From positions 107,353-171,352 of the forward strand of contig NZ_CAJPVI010000011.1 in assembly GCF_905397435.1 (NCBI RefSeq): DNA of 64,000 bases, in the 5' to 3' direction. Position 1 is the stretch's first letter. Each line of letters begins with the position of its first letter. The notes below the pieces were generated by a model that did no database searches, was not told where the DNA came from, and worked only from the letters and a program-made list of their open reading frames with translations. Shown in pieces: positions 1 through 8,299 of the stretch. Source of the stretch: Cupriavidus numazuensis (lineage in GTDB: Bacteria > Pseudomonadota > Gammaproteobacteria > Burkholderiales > Burkholderiaceae). A program made the translations under genes and the position numbers.

Positions 1-600
1 CGGGCTGTTCGGCGGAATGGCATAGCCGGGAGGCAGGAAGCTGCGGAAGCGGTAGTTGCCCTCGGCGTCGGTCTGAATGCGGCGGCGCAGGTTGTAGTCG
101 GGCTGGTCCGGGTCGAAATGGGAGTAGCGGCCCAGTTCATTGCAGTGCCAGACATCGACCATGGCATTCGGCACGGGCTTGCCTTCCAGGTCCAGCACGC
201 GGCCCTCCATCACCATGACTTCGCCCTTGCCCTCGTTGCCCTCGTCCAGCCGTACCTCGCGCTGGTGAAGCGGTGCACCGGCAATATAAAGCGGCCCTTC
301 GATGGCGCGCGGCGTACCCAGTTCACGGCTTGCGGCCAGGTCTGCCTCGTCCTCGCGGATGTCCAGCAGGCGATCGAAACCCAGTCCAGCGGTAATCAGG
401 CCGACCATGCCGGCCTCGCCCAGTCGCGTCAGCCACTTCGCCGCAGCCCAGAATTCATCGGGTGTCACGTCGAACTGGTCGATGGTGCGGAACAGGTCGC
501 CGACAATCTGCGCGGTGATGGCGCGCACCCGCTCATCGGCAGGCCCGACCTGCCGGGAATTGACCAGTTCCAGCAGTTGCTTGGTATTCAGTTCGGACAT
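1..600 (-). CDS. catA: Catechol 1,2-dioxygenase (intradiol), 3' end outside window
   Basis: The first 200 residues of an intradiol ring-cleavage dioxygenase are present; the gene runs off the left edge. The family opens catechol to cis,cis-muconate with non-haem Fe(III) in the ortho branch of the beta-ketoadipate pathway. The N-terminal helical dimerisation domain (about 1-105) is followed by the start of the beta-sandwich. The motif DVWHCNELGRYSHFD contains Tyr159, matching the first iron-ligand tyrosine, and Tyr193 in PPGYAIPP matches the second; the two histidine ligands would lie beyond the edge. The ATG at 600 starts MSELNTKQLLEL, the usual start for this family. Hydroxyquinol 1,2-dioxygenase is a less likely alternative. 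Confidence 0.9.
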   Translation of the reverse strand, partial: MSELNTKQLLELVNSRQVGPADERVRAITAQIVGDLFRTIDQFDVTPDEFWAAAKWLTRLGEAGMVGLITAGLGFDRLLDIREDEADLAASRELGTPRAIEGPLYIAGAPLHQREVRLDEGNEGKGEVMVMEGRVLDLEGKPVPNAMVDVWHCNELGRYSHFDPDQPDYNLRRRIQTDAEGNYRFRSFLPPGYAIPPNSP

Positions 601-942
601 CGCTTGTCTCCTTGTGTCGCGTTTTCTTATCTGAGGTATGCCGTGGGGAATTGCGGGATTGGCGAGAAAAGTATGGACCGCGGCTATTCAGACGTCCAAG
701 ACCGATGGTGTCTCAATCCATACCTGCCAAGTATGGCTCGGTCGAATCGCGCACATGCGCGGCATCCCGCAGCCAGCCCCGCGCGGGGGCGCTGTCAGCC
801 AGGAAGGCGGCCGAGGGCTCGCCCGTCACGGAGCGTCGAATCCATGTACCCTGCCAGGGTGGCGCGGTAACGGCGGGTGGCCGAACCGCGCAGGCTCAGA
901 CGTTTGGACCTTGCAGATCCACCCCGTCCCGGAGATTGCGAC
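601..942. other. Intergenic region between divergent catA and the VOC gene
   Basis: No convincing gene lies here; the open frames in it have no family signature. It should hold the promoters for catA (leftward) and the VOC gene (rightward). A 7-bp inverted repeat GTATGGA (671-677) / TCCATAC (717-723), with GTATGG repeated at 731, could be a regulator site, but no regulator gene is adjacent. Confidence 0.4.
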
Positions 943-1311
943 ATGGCCATCCAGCTCAACCACACCATCGTGTTTTCCCGCGACAAGAAGGCGTCAGCCG
1001 ACTTCCTTTGCGAGATCCTGGGACGTCCCGCAGCGGTGCCTTTCGGGCCGTTTCTTACCGTACGGCTGGACAACGATGTCACGCTCGACTTCATGGACGC
1101 GGAAGGCGATGTTGCCATGCAGCACTACGCCTTCCTGGTCAGCGACGCCGAATTTGAGCAAGGCTTCGGCCGCATCCGGGCGCGCAATCTGATGTTTTGG
1201 GCGGACCCCTATCGCCGCCGCCCCGGCGAAGTCAACACGGACGATGGCGGTCGCCGGATCTATTTTGAGGATCCGAGCCAGCATTTTCTGGAGATCTTCA
1301 CGAAGGCATAG
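943..1311 (+). CDS. VOC superfamily protein (glyoxalase/bleomycin-resistance fold)
   Basis: A 122-residue single-domain vicinal-oxygen-chelate protein. It has the paired beta-alpha-beta-beta-beta pattern and a plausible metal set His7 (LNHTIVF), His61 (MQHYAFLV) and Glu117 (HFLEIFTK), as in glyoxalases and extradiol-type VOC enzymes. The ATG at 943 is preferred over an in-frame GTG upstream at 877 because a GGAG sits about 10 bases before it and family homology begins at once. The gene overlaps the end of the convergent MFS gene by 14 bases. The substrate is unknown; nearness to catA suggests, but does not prove, a role in aromatic metabolism. Confidence 0.75.
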   Translation: MAIQLNHTIVFSRDKKASADFLCEILGRPAAVPFGPFLTVRLDNDVTLDFMDAEGDVAMQHYAFLVSDAEFEQGFGRIRARNLMFWADPYRRRPGEVNTDDGGRRIYFEDPSQHFLEIFTKA

Positions 1312-2470
1312 GGCGCATGCGCATGGAGAGGCGCGCAGTGCACAGATGCGCGGCCTCGGCGAAAACCAGAGCGATCGCAATCAATCCGGCACCCACGACA
1401 CTGAGGTATTGCCGGTCGATGAACAGAAGCACAACGCCCCCGAGAACACCTGAACAGGCCAGCCCGCCGTAGGTAGCCGTATTGTTAAGGGCGAGCAGCA
1501 GCGGTGCCATTGGGGGCGCGATTTTTACCAGACGGTGCTGTTGCGGCACAATCAATCCCCACCCGACCAGCCCCCAGATGATCAAGGCAGCTGCGGCGGT
1601 GACCATGTATGCGGAAGTCCATGGCAGCGCACAGAAATTGAGAATGCCAACACAAAGACCTGCATTGATGATCGTGCGACTGTGGAAGCGGTCGACGAGG
1701 CGGCCGGCAAGCATGTTCCCGACCGTCGCGGCACAGCCCCAGACCAGGAGCATGCCGGCCAGCACGCGTTCGTCACCGCCGGTCACCCGATCCAGCACCA
1801 GTCCGGCATACGTATAGACCATCAGGAACCCGCCGAAAGCAAACAGGGACGTGAGCAGGGTCAGGGCAACGCGAATGTCGCGCAATGGCGTCAGCCTTTC
1901 GCGCAGCGTGATGCGCGCAGGCTGAGGAACCGAGCGCAGCATGGCCCCAATCCCGATCATCGCGATCAGCCCCAGGAGCGCGACGAACCAGAGCGTGATT
2001 CTCCAGCTGCCGAACCCGCCGATGAACGTGCCGATCGGAGCGCCCAGCGCCGTTGCGCCCGCAAGGCCGGCGGTCACCGTGGCAAGCGCGCGCCCTCTCC
2101 TCTCAGGATCTGCAAGTAGCGTGGCAACACCCAACGCAGTGGGAGAGAACATCGCCGCGCCAAGGCCCGCCAGCGCGCGACTGAACAGGACCGTGTTCAA
2201 ATCCGTTGCAAGGGCTGTGATGGCATTGCCAACGACGAAGATACCGAGCGCGGTGACCAGCAGCAGCTTTCTTGGCCACGCCCCCGCGACAGCCGCCATC
2301 ACCGGCGCCAGGATCGCATAGGAGAGCGCATAGACGGTGACCATCTGGCCGGCCAGGCTGGGGGTCGTGTGCAGCGATGCCGCGACGCCTGGAAGAATGC
2401 CGGCAACAACGAAGTTGTCCGTCCCCATGGCAAACATGCCGAGGGCCAGCATGAGTAGTCGACGATCCAT
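1298..2470 (-). CDS. MFS transporter, DHA1 drug/sugar-efflux type
   Basis: A 390-residue protein with about 12 hydrophobic segments, the usual DHA1 length. The N-terminus (LGMFAMGTDNFVVAGILPG) is typical of the AraJ/YdhP/arabinose-efflux branch: TM1, then a TM2 region reading PSLAGQMVTVYALSYAI, then the motif-A region before TM3 where the basic PRK replaces the usual GxxxDRxGRR. These proteins are proton-driven inner-membrane exporters of small molecules. It is transcribed leftward, with its 3' end overlapping the VOC gene tail-to-tail. No regulator is adjacent and the substrate cannot be predicted. Confidence 0.85.
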   Translation of the reverse strand: MDRRLLMLALGMFAMGTDNFVVAGILPGVAASLHTTPSLAGQMVTVYALSYAILAPVMAAVAGAWPRKLLLVTALGIFVVGNAITALATDLNTVLFSRALAGLGAAMFSPTALGVATLLADPERRGRALATVTAGLAGATALGAPIGTFIGGFGSWRITLWFVALLGLIAMIGIGAMLRSVPQPARITLRERLTPLRDIRVALTLLTSLFAFGGFLMVYTYAGLVLDRVTGGDERVLAGMLLVWGCAATVGNMLAGRLVDRFHSRTIINAGLCVGILNFCALPWTSAYMVTAAAALIIWGLVGWGLIVPQQHRLVKIAPPMAPLLLALNNTATYGGLACSGVLGGVVLLFIDRQYLSVVGAGLIAIALVFAEAAHLCTARLSMRMRPMPS

Positions 2471-2541
2471 TGGAATGACCTTTACTCGAATGACTTTGAA
2501 TGACGTGAATGACTTCTACGTGGATTGGGACGTGTGTACCC

Positions 2542-2946
2542 CTAGTGCCTTGCCCATAGCTGCCGGGTCAGTATTCCGTGGGCCGCCTCGATCATGGCGC
2601 CCGCGTGCAACAGCCGCATTTCGCGGAACGCCGGTGCCACGAGCTGGACGCCGACAGGCAATCCCTGCGACAGCCCCGTCGGGACGTGGAGCCCTGGCAA
2701 CCCACACACGGCGACAGCCATTAGCGGACTCTGTATTTCCAGCAAGCGACGCATTTCGTCGACGGAGCCCTGGTCGGCGCCCCACGGCAATGGCGGGCGA
2801 CACGACGTAGGCATCAGCACCAGCGGATAGCGCTGGAACAAGATATTCCAGCTGCGGCGCATTTCATCGCGTGAAGCGATTGCGCCCGCATATCCAGCCA
2901 GGCTTGGCTCAGGCGCACAGGCGGCCATGTTGCGGACTGGCGTGCT
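2542..2946 (-). pseudogene. Amidase C-terminal fragment (amidase-signature family)
   Basis: About 130 residues of the C-terminal part of an amidase-signature enzyme are recognisable: CAPEPSLAGYAGAI, then PLVLMPTSCRPPLPWG, then VAVCGLPGLHVPTGLSQG, then LPVGVQLVAPAFREMRLL. The catalytic Lys-Ser-Ser part, which lies N-terminal in this family, is missing. Upstream the sequence changes abruptly into the start of an MFS gene in a different frame. The fragment is therefore a remnant left by a deletion and cannot be an active amidase. The exact junction cannot be fixed closer than about 2935-2952. Confidence 0.8.
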
Positions 2947-3227
2947 AATGGGCGCCGCCCGATACGGTCGGCCAGGGACCCCAGCAACACCGCACCGCAC
3001 ATCGCCCCAAATAGTGCAGAGCTAACCATCATGCCCGCACGGGTAGCATCGACATTCATGTCTTTCATGATGGACGGCAACGCAATACCGGAAACAGCAA
3101 GGTCATATCCGTCAAATATGATGACCAATGCGCACCACGCCAGAATCGATACATGGAAGGCATTGAATTTCGCGTCGTCCGCGACTTTTAGCAAATCAAT
3201 ATATCGACCGTTGCTTCGTTCGTTCAC
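2947..3227 (-). pseudogene. Aromatic acid:H+ symporter (AAHS-type MFS), N-terminal fragment
   Basis: The first 94 or so residues of an AAHS-type MFS permease (PcaK/BenK-like) are intact. They contain TM1 with the family signature FDGYDLAVSGIALPS, TM2, and the loop motif GSLADRIGRRP. Normal permeases of this family have about 430-450 residues. After RRPL the reading frame passes into out-of-frame amidase sequence and stops at 2814. The promoter and start region therefore survive, but the gene cannot make a transporter. It is tail-fused to the amidase remnant. Confidence 0.82.
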
Positions 3228-3385
3228 CGTTGTCTCCTGCTGTAATTCCGACTACATACAAAAAATGCACCACGTGACTTCAATGTTGAAGCCATCATCG
3301 CTTGGTAACTGATGGGATTCCGCGATCCGGATGCTTGATACGTGCCGCCGCCGCTTTCACTGCCCCTGACGAGAAGGACTATTTT

Positions 3386-4420
3386 TCAGGCGTTGATCAT
3401 CGTGTCGTGATGGCTCTTTTGCTCTCGTGCCGGGAAATCCGGCAGCTGTCGTGAGCCCGAGGCAGGGTCCAGGAAGTGCGCGCGATAGTCTTGCGGTGAA
3501 ATGCCCAGGTTTCTTCGAAATACCGAACGCATTCGGTGTGCCGTACAAAAGCCGCACTCATAGGCGATTGCCTTGATCGGCCTGGATGTTGTCTCAAGCA
3601 AGCTTCTGGCGGCGTCCAGCCGTACGGCTTCGACAAAGTCCATCACACTGATGCTGGACTCCCGCATGAATATCCGCGTGAAGTGGCGAACGCTCATTCT
3701 CGCGACGTTCGCGAGGACGTTGAGCGACAGGTCCGCGGTCAGATTGGCAAACACGTACTCGTGCACGCGCGAAACCAATGAACTGGGCTCCACCGATGTA
3801 TTGAGGTAAGGGCTGAACTGTGACTGGCCCCCTGCGCGATGCGTAAAGAGCAATAGCTGCTTGGCAACCTGGATGGCTACCTCCCGGCCATGGTCTCTTG
3901 CAAGCAGATAGAGGCTCATGTCGATCCCGGCCGTGACGCCCGCAGACGTCACCAGATTGCCGTCCTGGATATACAGCCTGTCAGGGCTTACCACGGCCGT
4001 TGGACACTCCCGGGCAAGGCTGGCCGCATCATTCCAGTGGGTCGTGACATGCTTGCCGTCGAGGACACCGGCTCTGGCCAGAAGGAATGTGCCGTTACAG
4101 ATTGTGCAAATACATGTCGAACTGAGAGACGCTGCCCGGATCCATGAATACAGGGAAGGCGCAAAGCTCTGTTGAGGCAACGTGGGCCCGCCGGCGATGA
4201 GCAATAGCTCATAGGCGCCATCGGATTCAGAAAATAGGCGATCCGGATGGATTTCCAGTCCATTGGAGCAACGTATCCGTCCCGGTTCAGTTCCCAGAAT
4301 TTCAAAGGAATACTGATCTTCCGAAGAAAGAAAGCGATTGGCTTCCGCAAAGACATCAAGCGGCCCGGAGACATCCAGGCCCTGAACCTCGGGAAACACC
4401 AGAACGGCTGCGGTTTTCAT
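3386..4420 (-). CDS. GlxA-family transcriptional regulator (DJ-1/PfpI plus AraC domains)
   Basis: A 344-residue regulator with an N-terminal DJ-1/PfpI (class I glutamine amidotransferase-like) domain at about 1-190 and a C-terminal AraC helix-turn-helix pair at about 225-320. Visible landmarks are VLVFPEVQGLDVSGPLDVFA at the start, a nucleophile-elbow-like ICNGTF, THWNDA, and the AraC signature AIAYECGFCTAHRMRSVFRR. This architecture is that of GlxA/CdhR activators, which control catabolism of carnitine, arginine and similar compounds. It is clearly paralogous to the regulator at 5875-6876. The fused MFS/amidase remnant immediately downstream may once have been its target. Confidence 0.87.
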   Translation of the reverse strand: MKTAAVLVFPEVQGLDVSGPLDVFAEANRFLSSEDQYSFEILGTEPGRIRCSNGLEIHPDRLFSESDGAYELLLIAGGPTLPQQSFAPSLYSWIRAASLSSTCICTICNGTFLLARAGVLDGKHVTTHWNDAASLARECPTAVVSPDRLYIQDGNLVTSAGVTAGIDMSLYLLARDHGREVAIQVAKQLLLFTHRAGGQSQFSPYLNTSVEPSSLVSRVHEYVFANLTADLSLNVLANVARMSVRHFTRIFMRESSISVMDFVEAVRLDAARSLLETTSRPIKAIAYECGFCTAHRMRSVFRRNLGISPQDYRAHFLDPASGSRQLPDFPAREQKSHHDTMINA

Positions 4421-4479
4421 GTCAACGTCGGTACATCGGGTAAGGCACTTCCCACCTTTTTGACTTTTGTCATCCGCCT

Positions 4480-4683
4480 TTACAACGCGGAGCCTGATGC
4501 CGTCGCATCCGCCGTAGCCGGAGTGGCATGCTCCATTGGACTGTCATAAAGCCCGGCAAATCTGCCGTTCCGGCTTGCCTGTTCCAGGACGTCTTCCGGG
4601 ATCAACGTGGCGAGCAGATAGGTTGAGTACCCGCCGAACAGTACGGCCAGGAGAACGTATGTGACGGAAAGCAGCGCGAACAT
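4480..4683 (-). CDS. Small single-pass membrane protein, hypothetical
   Basis: A 67-residue open frame starting at ATG 4683 with GGAG six bases upstream (CCGGAGTTGCTC before ATG), a convincing ribosome-binding site. Residues 1-28 (MFALLSVTYVLLAVLFGGYS onward) form one hydrophobic helix. The rest, from LIPEDVLEQASRNGRF, is hydrophilic and ends in an Ala/Thr-rich tail. No family was recognised. It lies 59 bases upstream of the GlxA regulator gene in the same direction, so the two could be co-transcribed. A longer in-frame start at 4797 has no good ribosome-binding site. Confidence 0.45.
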   Translation of the reverse strand: MFALLSVTYVLLAVLFGGYSTYLLATLIPEDVLEQASRNGRFAGLYDSPMEHATPATADATASGSAL

Positions 4684-4911
4684 GAGCAACTCCGGTTCAG
4701 TAGCTTGAAACAAGTGCGCTAAACCGTCCTTCTTGAGACGAAGCGCGATACGCGACCTGGCCCGTCGCTGACCCTGCATACCCATACGAGCCTTCAAGGG
4801 GAGTGTAGGCGGTGCAGCACGCTTCCCTCATGCCAGACAGCGAGCGAATCCGGCCAAAGAACGGAGGTTTCTGGTCCAGGCTGGACCGGACGGGTGCAGG
4901 TATTTCCGAAG

Positions 4912-5598
4912 TCACAGATAGTCTTCGTCTTCCAGCAGCATGTCCTCGAAGAACGCGCCGAATCGCTTCTCGGGATCACGGATGTGGATCTCCAGGATCC
5001 AGCGCATCGCCGACGGGCTCGCATCGAAGTCGGCCAGCGAGCCAGTGTGGATGGTGGCGTGCGGGAAGTCCGATACGCGGTGGCCCGGCAGATCGAAGTT
5101 GAGTTCCCAGCCCATCGACGCGGCAATACGGTCCGCTTCGGCGTAAAGCCTCTGCCCGGTCAGGCGGTCGCGCTTCCAGATGCCGCGCATTTCGTGGAAC
5201 AGCGCCTCGGCATCGCGCGCACAACGCGCGTAGCCAGCATGTTGCCCCACCACAAACGACGCGCCGCCATCCCCTTCCCAGGCGTCCAGACGAGGGGCGA
5301 TGTCGATGAAGAAGATGTCGTTGTCCTGCAGGATCACCCCCGGCTCGGATGCCAGCTTCATCGGCTTGATGGTGTTGCGGCCAAAGCGGACGCGCGTGGG
5401 ATGCCAGCTCAGCGCAAGGCCTGCGTCGAGCAGGACACGCCTCGCCATCTGTACGGCGTCTTCCTCGACCATGCCCGGTTTGACGCGGGCAGCGATCTCG
5501 GCGATCGCCTCACGGGTCTTCTTGCGGGCCAGCAACATGCCGTCGACGGAAAAGGCCGGCCCGACGCGCTCGGCCAGAGACAGGGAAACTTCATGCAT
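4912..5598 (-). CDS. M24-family metallopeptidase (aminopeptidase P/methionyl aminopeptidase fold)
   Basis: A 228-residue protein with the pita-bread fold and a complete set of metal-ligand motifs in order: Asp in DIFFIDIAP, Asp in WEGDGGASF, His in FPHATIHTG, Glu in RWILEIHIRD and Glu in FGAFFEDMLL. It lacks the N-terminal creatinase-like domain of Xaa-Pro peptidases, so it is a minimal M24 enzyme. Members hydrolyse N-terminal or C-N bonds with two divalent metals. Start: the ATG at 5598 has AGGAG seven bases upstream. It is divergent from the GlxA-family regulator at 5875, which is its likely controller. The substrate is unknown. Confidence 0.8.
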   Translation of the reverse strand: MHEVSLSLAERVGPAFSVDGMLLARKKTREAIAEIAARVKPGMVEEDAVQMARRVLLDAGLALSWHPTRVRFGRNTIKPMKLASEPGVILQDNDIFFIDIAPRLDAWEGDGGASFVVGQHAGYARCARDAEALFHEMRGIWKRDRLTGQRLYAEADRIAASMGWELNFDLPGHRVSDFPHATIHTGSLADFDASPSAMRWILEIHIRDPEKRFGAFFEDMLLEDEDYL

Positions 5599-5874
5599 TC
5601 TGTTCACTCCTGCGAGAAGGCCGAAACGGCTTCGACCCTTGAGGAGAGATTGTTCCAGCGCGCATGGCTGAAGGCAGCGTTGACGGACGGCTGGAACGTG
5701 CCAATCCGCGTGGCTTTCGTGCCAGTCTCCGTCACCCGAAAATTCTGGGTGTTTCTTGCGCCAAACGACGTGGAATTCCGGCCATGGCACGGGAAGCCTG
5801 GCGCCCGGGAGCCCCTTTCCGCTATCGTTCGGGGTTCGACGAAGTCCTCGTCCCGCGCCCTGGAAGCTACGCCC

Positions 5875-6876
5875 ATGACTCGAACTGTTGCCCTGCTGGT
5901 CTTTCCCGGCGTGCAGGCCCTGGACGTCAGTGGCCCGATGGACGTGTTTGCCGAGGCGAACCGCTTCGTGCCCAGTGACGCGGGCTACGAGATCGAGGTC
6001 ATCGGCATCGGCGACGACGCGCTGGTTGCCTGCTCCAATGGCTTGCTGCTCAAGGTGCACCGCGCGTATGCCGACGTCGACCCGTCGGACAGCCGCTACG
6101 ACCTGATCCTGGCCGCGGGCGGGCCGGACTTGCCAGCGGCCATCTGGGAGGCAGGTGCGTATGATTGGCTGCGACGCGTGTGCGCGGCCTCGCGCCGCTA
6201 CGGATCGATCTGCAACGGCGCCTTCGCCCTCGCGCGGGCCGGCCTGCTCGAGGACCGCACCGTCACCACGCACTGGAATGATGCGGAAGCGCTCCGGCAC
6301 CTCTGCCCCACCACCCGTGTGGAGGCAGACAGAATCTTCGTACGTGACGGCGATCTTTATACGTCGGCCGGGGTGACGGCGGGCATCGACCTTTCGCTAT
6401 ACCTGCTGGCACAGGATCATGGCGACGATGTCGCACTCAGCGTCGCCAGACGGCTGCTGGTGGTCATGCAGCGAGCGGGCGGCCAATCGCAGTTCAGTCC
6501 CTACCTGACGCCCTACGCGGAGCCGACCTCGCCGATCGCGCAGGTGCGCGAATACGTGCTGGCACACCTCGCGGACGACCTCAGCGTCAGCGTCCTGGCC
6601 GGCGTCGCGAAAATGAGCCTGCGCAACTTCGCGCGGATCTTTGCGCGGGAAGCCAGGATGACCCCCGCCGCCTTCGTCGAAAGCGCCCGGGTCGATGCGG
6701 CGCGCGTCATGCTCGAAAACGGCAAGGCTCCGCTCAAGCGTGTCGCGTACGAATGCGGCTTCGGCGACCCGCACAATATGCGTCAAATCTTCAAGCGACG
6801 GTTCGGGGTGTCGCCCCAGCAGTATCGCGCGACATTTTCCACGCCGGCAGCAGACTCGGTCGTTCCCGGACCTTGA
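5875..6876 (+). CDS. GlxA-family transcriptional regulator (DJ-1/PfpI plus AraC domains), second copy
   Basis: A 333-residue paralogue of the regulator at 3386-4420, with the same order: a DJ-1/PfpI domain (about 1-190, beginning MTRTVALLVFPGVQALDVSG, with SICNGAF and THWNDA) and an AraC domain (about 220-320, RVAYECGFGDPHNMRQIFKR). The ATG at 5875 begins family homology. The open frame extends far upstream to 4894, but that extension is antisense to the M24 peptidase gene and is not credible protein. It is divergent from the peptidase with a 276-base shared promoter region, suggesting it regulates that gene. Confidence 0.87.
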   Translation: MTRTVALLVFPGVQALDVSGPMDVFAEANRFVPSDAGYEIEVIGIGDDALVACSNGLLLKVHRAYADVDPSDSRYDLILAAGGPDLPAAIWEAGAYDWLRRVCAASRRYGSICNGAFALARAGLLEDRTVTTHWNDAEALRHLCPTTRVEADRIFVRDGDLYTSAGVTAGIDLSLYLLAQDHGDDVALSVARRLLVVMQRAGGQSQFSPYLTPYAEPTSPIAQVREYVLAHLADDLSVSVLAGVAKMSLRNFARIFAREARMTPAAFVESARVDAARVMLENGKAPLKRVAYECGFGDPHNMRQIFKRRFGVSPQQYRATFSTPAADSVVPGP

Positions 6877-7014
6877 CACCGACGCTGGCCCCACGCCACC
6901 GCCGTTTGGCCTGAATCGCCCCCCGGCGCAGATGCCATCGCTCGTCCGGCATGGCCATACTTGTCGCGGATGCTCGCAATCCCGCCTGCATCTCCGCATC
7001 AGACACAAGACGTC

Positions 7015-7989
7015 ATGCTAAAGCGACTATTCCTTTCCACGCTCATTGCGGCGAGCCCGCTGCCGGCCTGTGCGGCGAACGCAGTTGTCCCCGCCATGCA
7101 ATCGCCCGCCAGCCAGGAGACTACGCCAGACGATTACTTCCATACCGGTGCAGGCGCGCGGTATCTGCGTCGCGCCGATGCCGATCTCGTCGTTGTGCCC
7201 TTGCGCGACAACATCACCGTGCTAATGGGCTCCGGTGGCAACATCACGGTGCTTTCCGGCAAGGAAGGGAAGTTCCTGGTCGATGCAGGCATCAGCAAGT
7301 CGCAGGAGAAACTGCGGGCCGCGCTTGAGAAGATCAGCCCGACCCCGCCAAAGTACGTCGTGAACACACATTGGCACTGGGATCACACCGATGGCAATGC
7401 AGGCATGCATGCGGCCGGCGCCACCATCGTCGCGCAAGAGAATACCTTCCGGCATCTGACCGAAACCACGCATGTCAACGCCTGGAACTGGACATTCCAG
7501 CCGGTGCCGGACGATGCACGGCCGACTTTGCTGGTCAAGGACCGGAAGACCTTCGATTTCGCGGGCAGCCGGGTCGAAGTGGAAAACTTCGGCCACGGTC
7601 ATACCGACGGAGATCTATGGGTCTACTTCGCGAAGGCAGATGTCCTGGTGCTCGGCGACACCTTCTGGAACGGCTTCTATCCCTATATCGACAATGAGGA
7701 TGGCGGCAGCATCGACGGCGCGATCCAATGGGCCAACAAGGCAGTGGCGCGTACCACGGCGCATACGATTGTCGTTCCTGGCCACGGAGCGGTCGGCACG
7801 CGCGCGCAGCTGATCGAGTTTCGCGACATGCTGGTCGCGGTCCGCAACAACGTGGCAACCCTGAAGAAGCAAGGCAAGTCGCTCGACGAGATCATTGCGG
7901 CCAGGCCGACGGCTGCGTTCGATGAGAAATGGGGCAATTTTGTGTTCAACGGCGACCAGTTCACAAAGATGGTCCATGCCGGCTTGTAG
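7015..7989 (+). CDS. Exported metallo-beta-lactamase-fold hydrolase
   Basis: A 324-residue protein with a probable signal peptide (MLKRLFLSTLIAASPLPACA, cleavage near residue 20) and an MBL fold. The zinc motif HWHWDH covers residues 119-124; further ligand candidates are the His in NFGHGHTDGD, the Asp in LVLGDTFWN and the His in VVPGHG. The family includes periplasmic hydrolases, lactonases and quinoprotein-associated MBL proteins; true beta-lactamase activity cannot be inferred. The start at 7015 was chosen because it places the signal peptide at the N-terminus; an in-frame TTG at 6961 is possible. It follows the GlxA-type regulator in the same direction and may be co-regulated. Confidence 0.82.
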   Translation: MLKRLFLSTLIAASPLPACAANAVVPAMQSPASQETTPDDYFHTGAGARYLRRADADLVVVPLRDNITVLMGSGGNITVLSGKEGKFLVDAGISKSQEKLRAALEKISPTPPKYVVNTHWHWDHTDGNAGMHAAGATIVAQENTFRHLTETTHVNAWNWTFQPVPDDARPTLLVKDRKTFDFAGSRVEVENFGHGHTDGDLWVYFAKADVLVLGDTFWNGFYPYIDNEDGGSIDGAIQWANKAVARTTAHTIVVPGHGAVGTRAQLIEFRDMLVAVRNNVATLKKQGKSLDEIIAARPTAAFDEKWGNFVFNGDQFTKMVHAGL

Positions 7990-8002
7990 GGACGTTTGGC
8001 CG

Positions 8003-8275
8003 TTACCGGAGATCGCGTTCCCGCGCGGTCTTGATGGCGCCGGGCGCCACAACCGCTGTCGCTGTCGTGGCATCGCCCGTATCCAGTACAACCCGTCTCG
8101 CGCGAAGTAGCGGCTGGATGTGCCGCCACGGCACCTGTCCTGCCACTTCCTGTGATGCCGGCTGAACGACTTCCACGCACATGGGCTGCGCATCGACAGG
8201 CGACCGTCTGATCGTCAACTGGTAGCCGCTGGCCAGCAGCGACGCTAGCCGAATCTGGGTGTGTGTCAGGCTCAT
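8003..8275 (-). CDS. Hypothetical 90-residue protein downstream of madM
   Basis: An open frame of 90 residues starting 24 bases after the madM stop codon and reading in the same direction. The sequence (MSLTHTQIRLASLLASGYQL at the start) has a mixed, soluble-protein composition, with no membrane segment and no recognised domain. Codon third positions are GC-rich like neighbouring genes, and nothing is encoded opposite. No strong ribosome-binding site is visible. It could be a genuine accessory gene of the malonate carrier operon or a chance frame; the call is tentative. Confidence 0.35.
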   Translation of the reverse strand: MSLTHTQIRLASLLASGYQLTIRRSPVDAQPMCVEVVQPASQEVAGQVPWRHIQPLLRARRVVLDTGDATTATAVVAPGAIKTARERDLR

Positions 8276-8299
8276 GATTGCCGCTGGCCGGGATCGGGC

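Noticed and set aside
4894..5874. Upstream part of a 660-residue open frame leading into the second GlxA-type regulator
   Set aside because: It is antisense to the M24 peptidase gene, has no homology, and family similarity starts exactly at ATG 5875.
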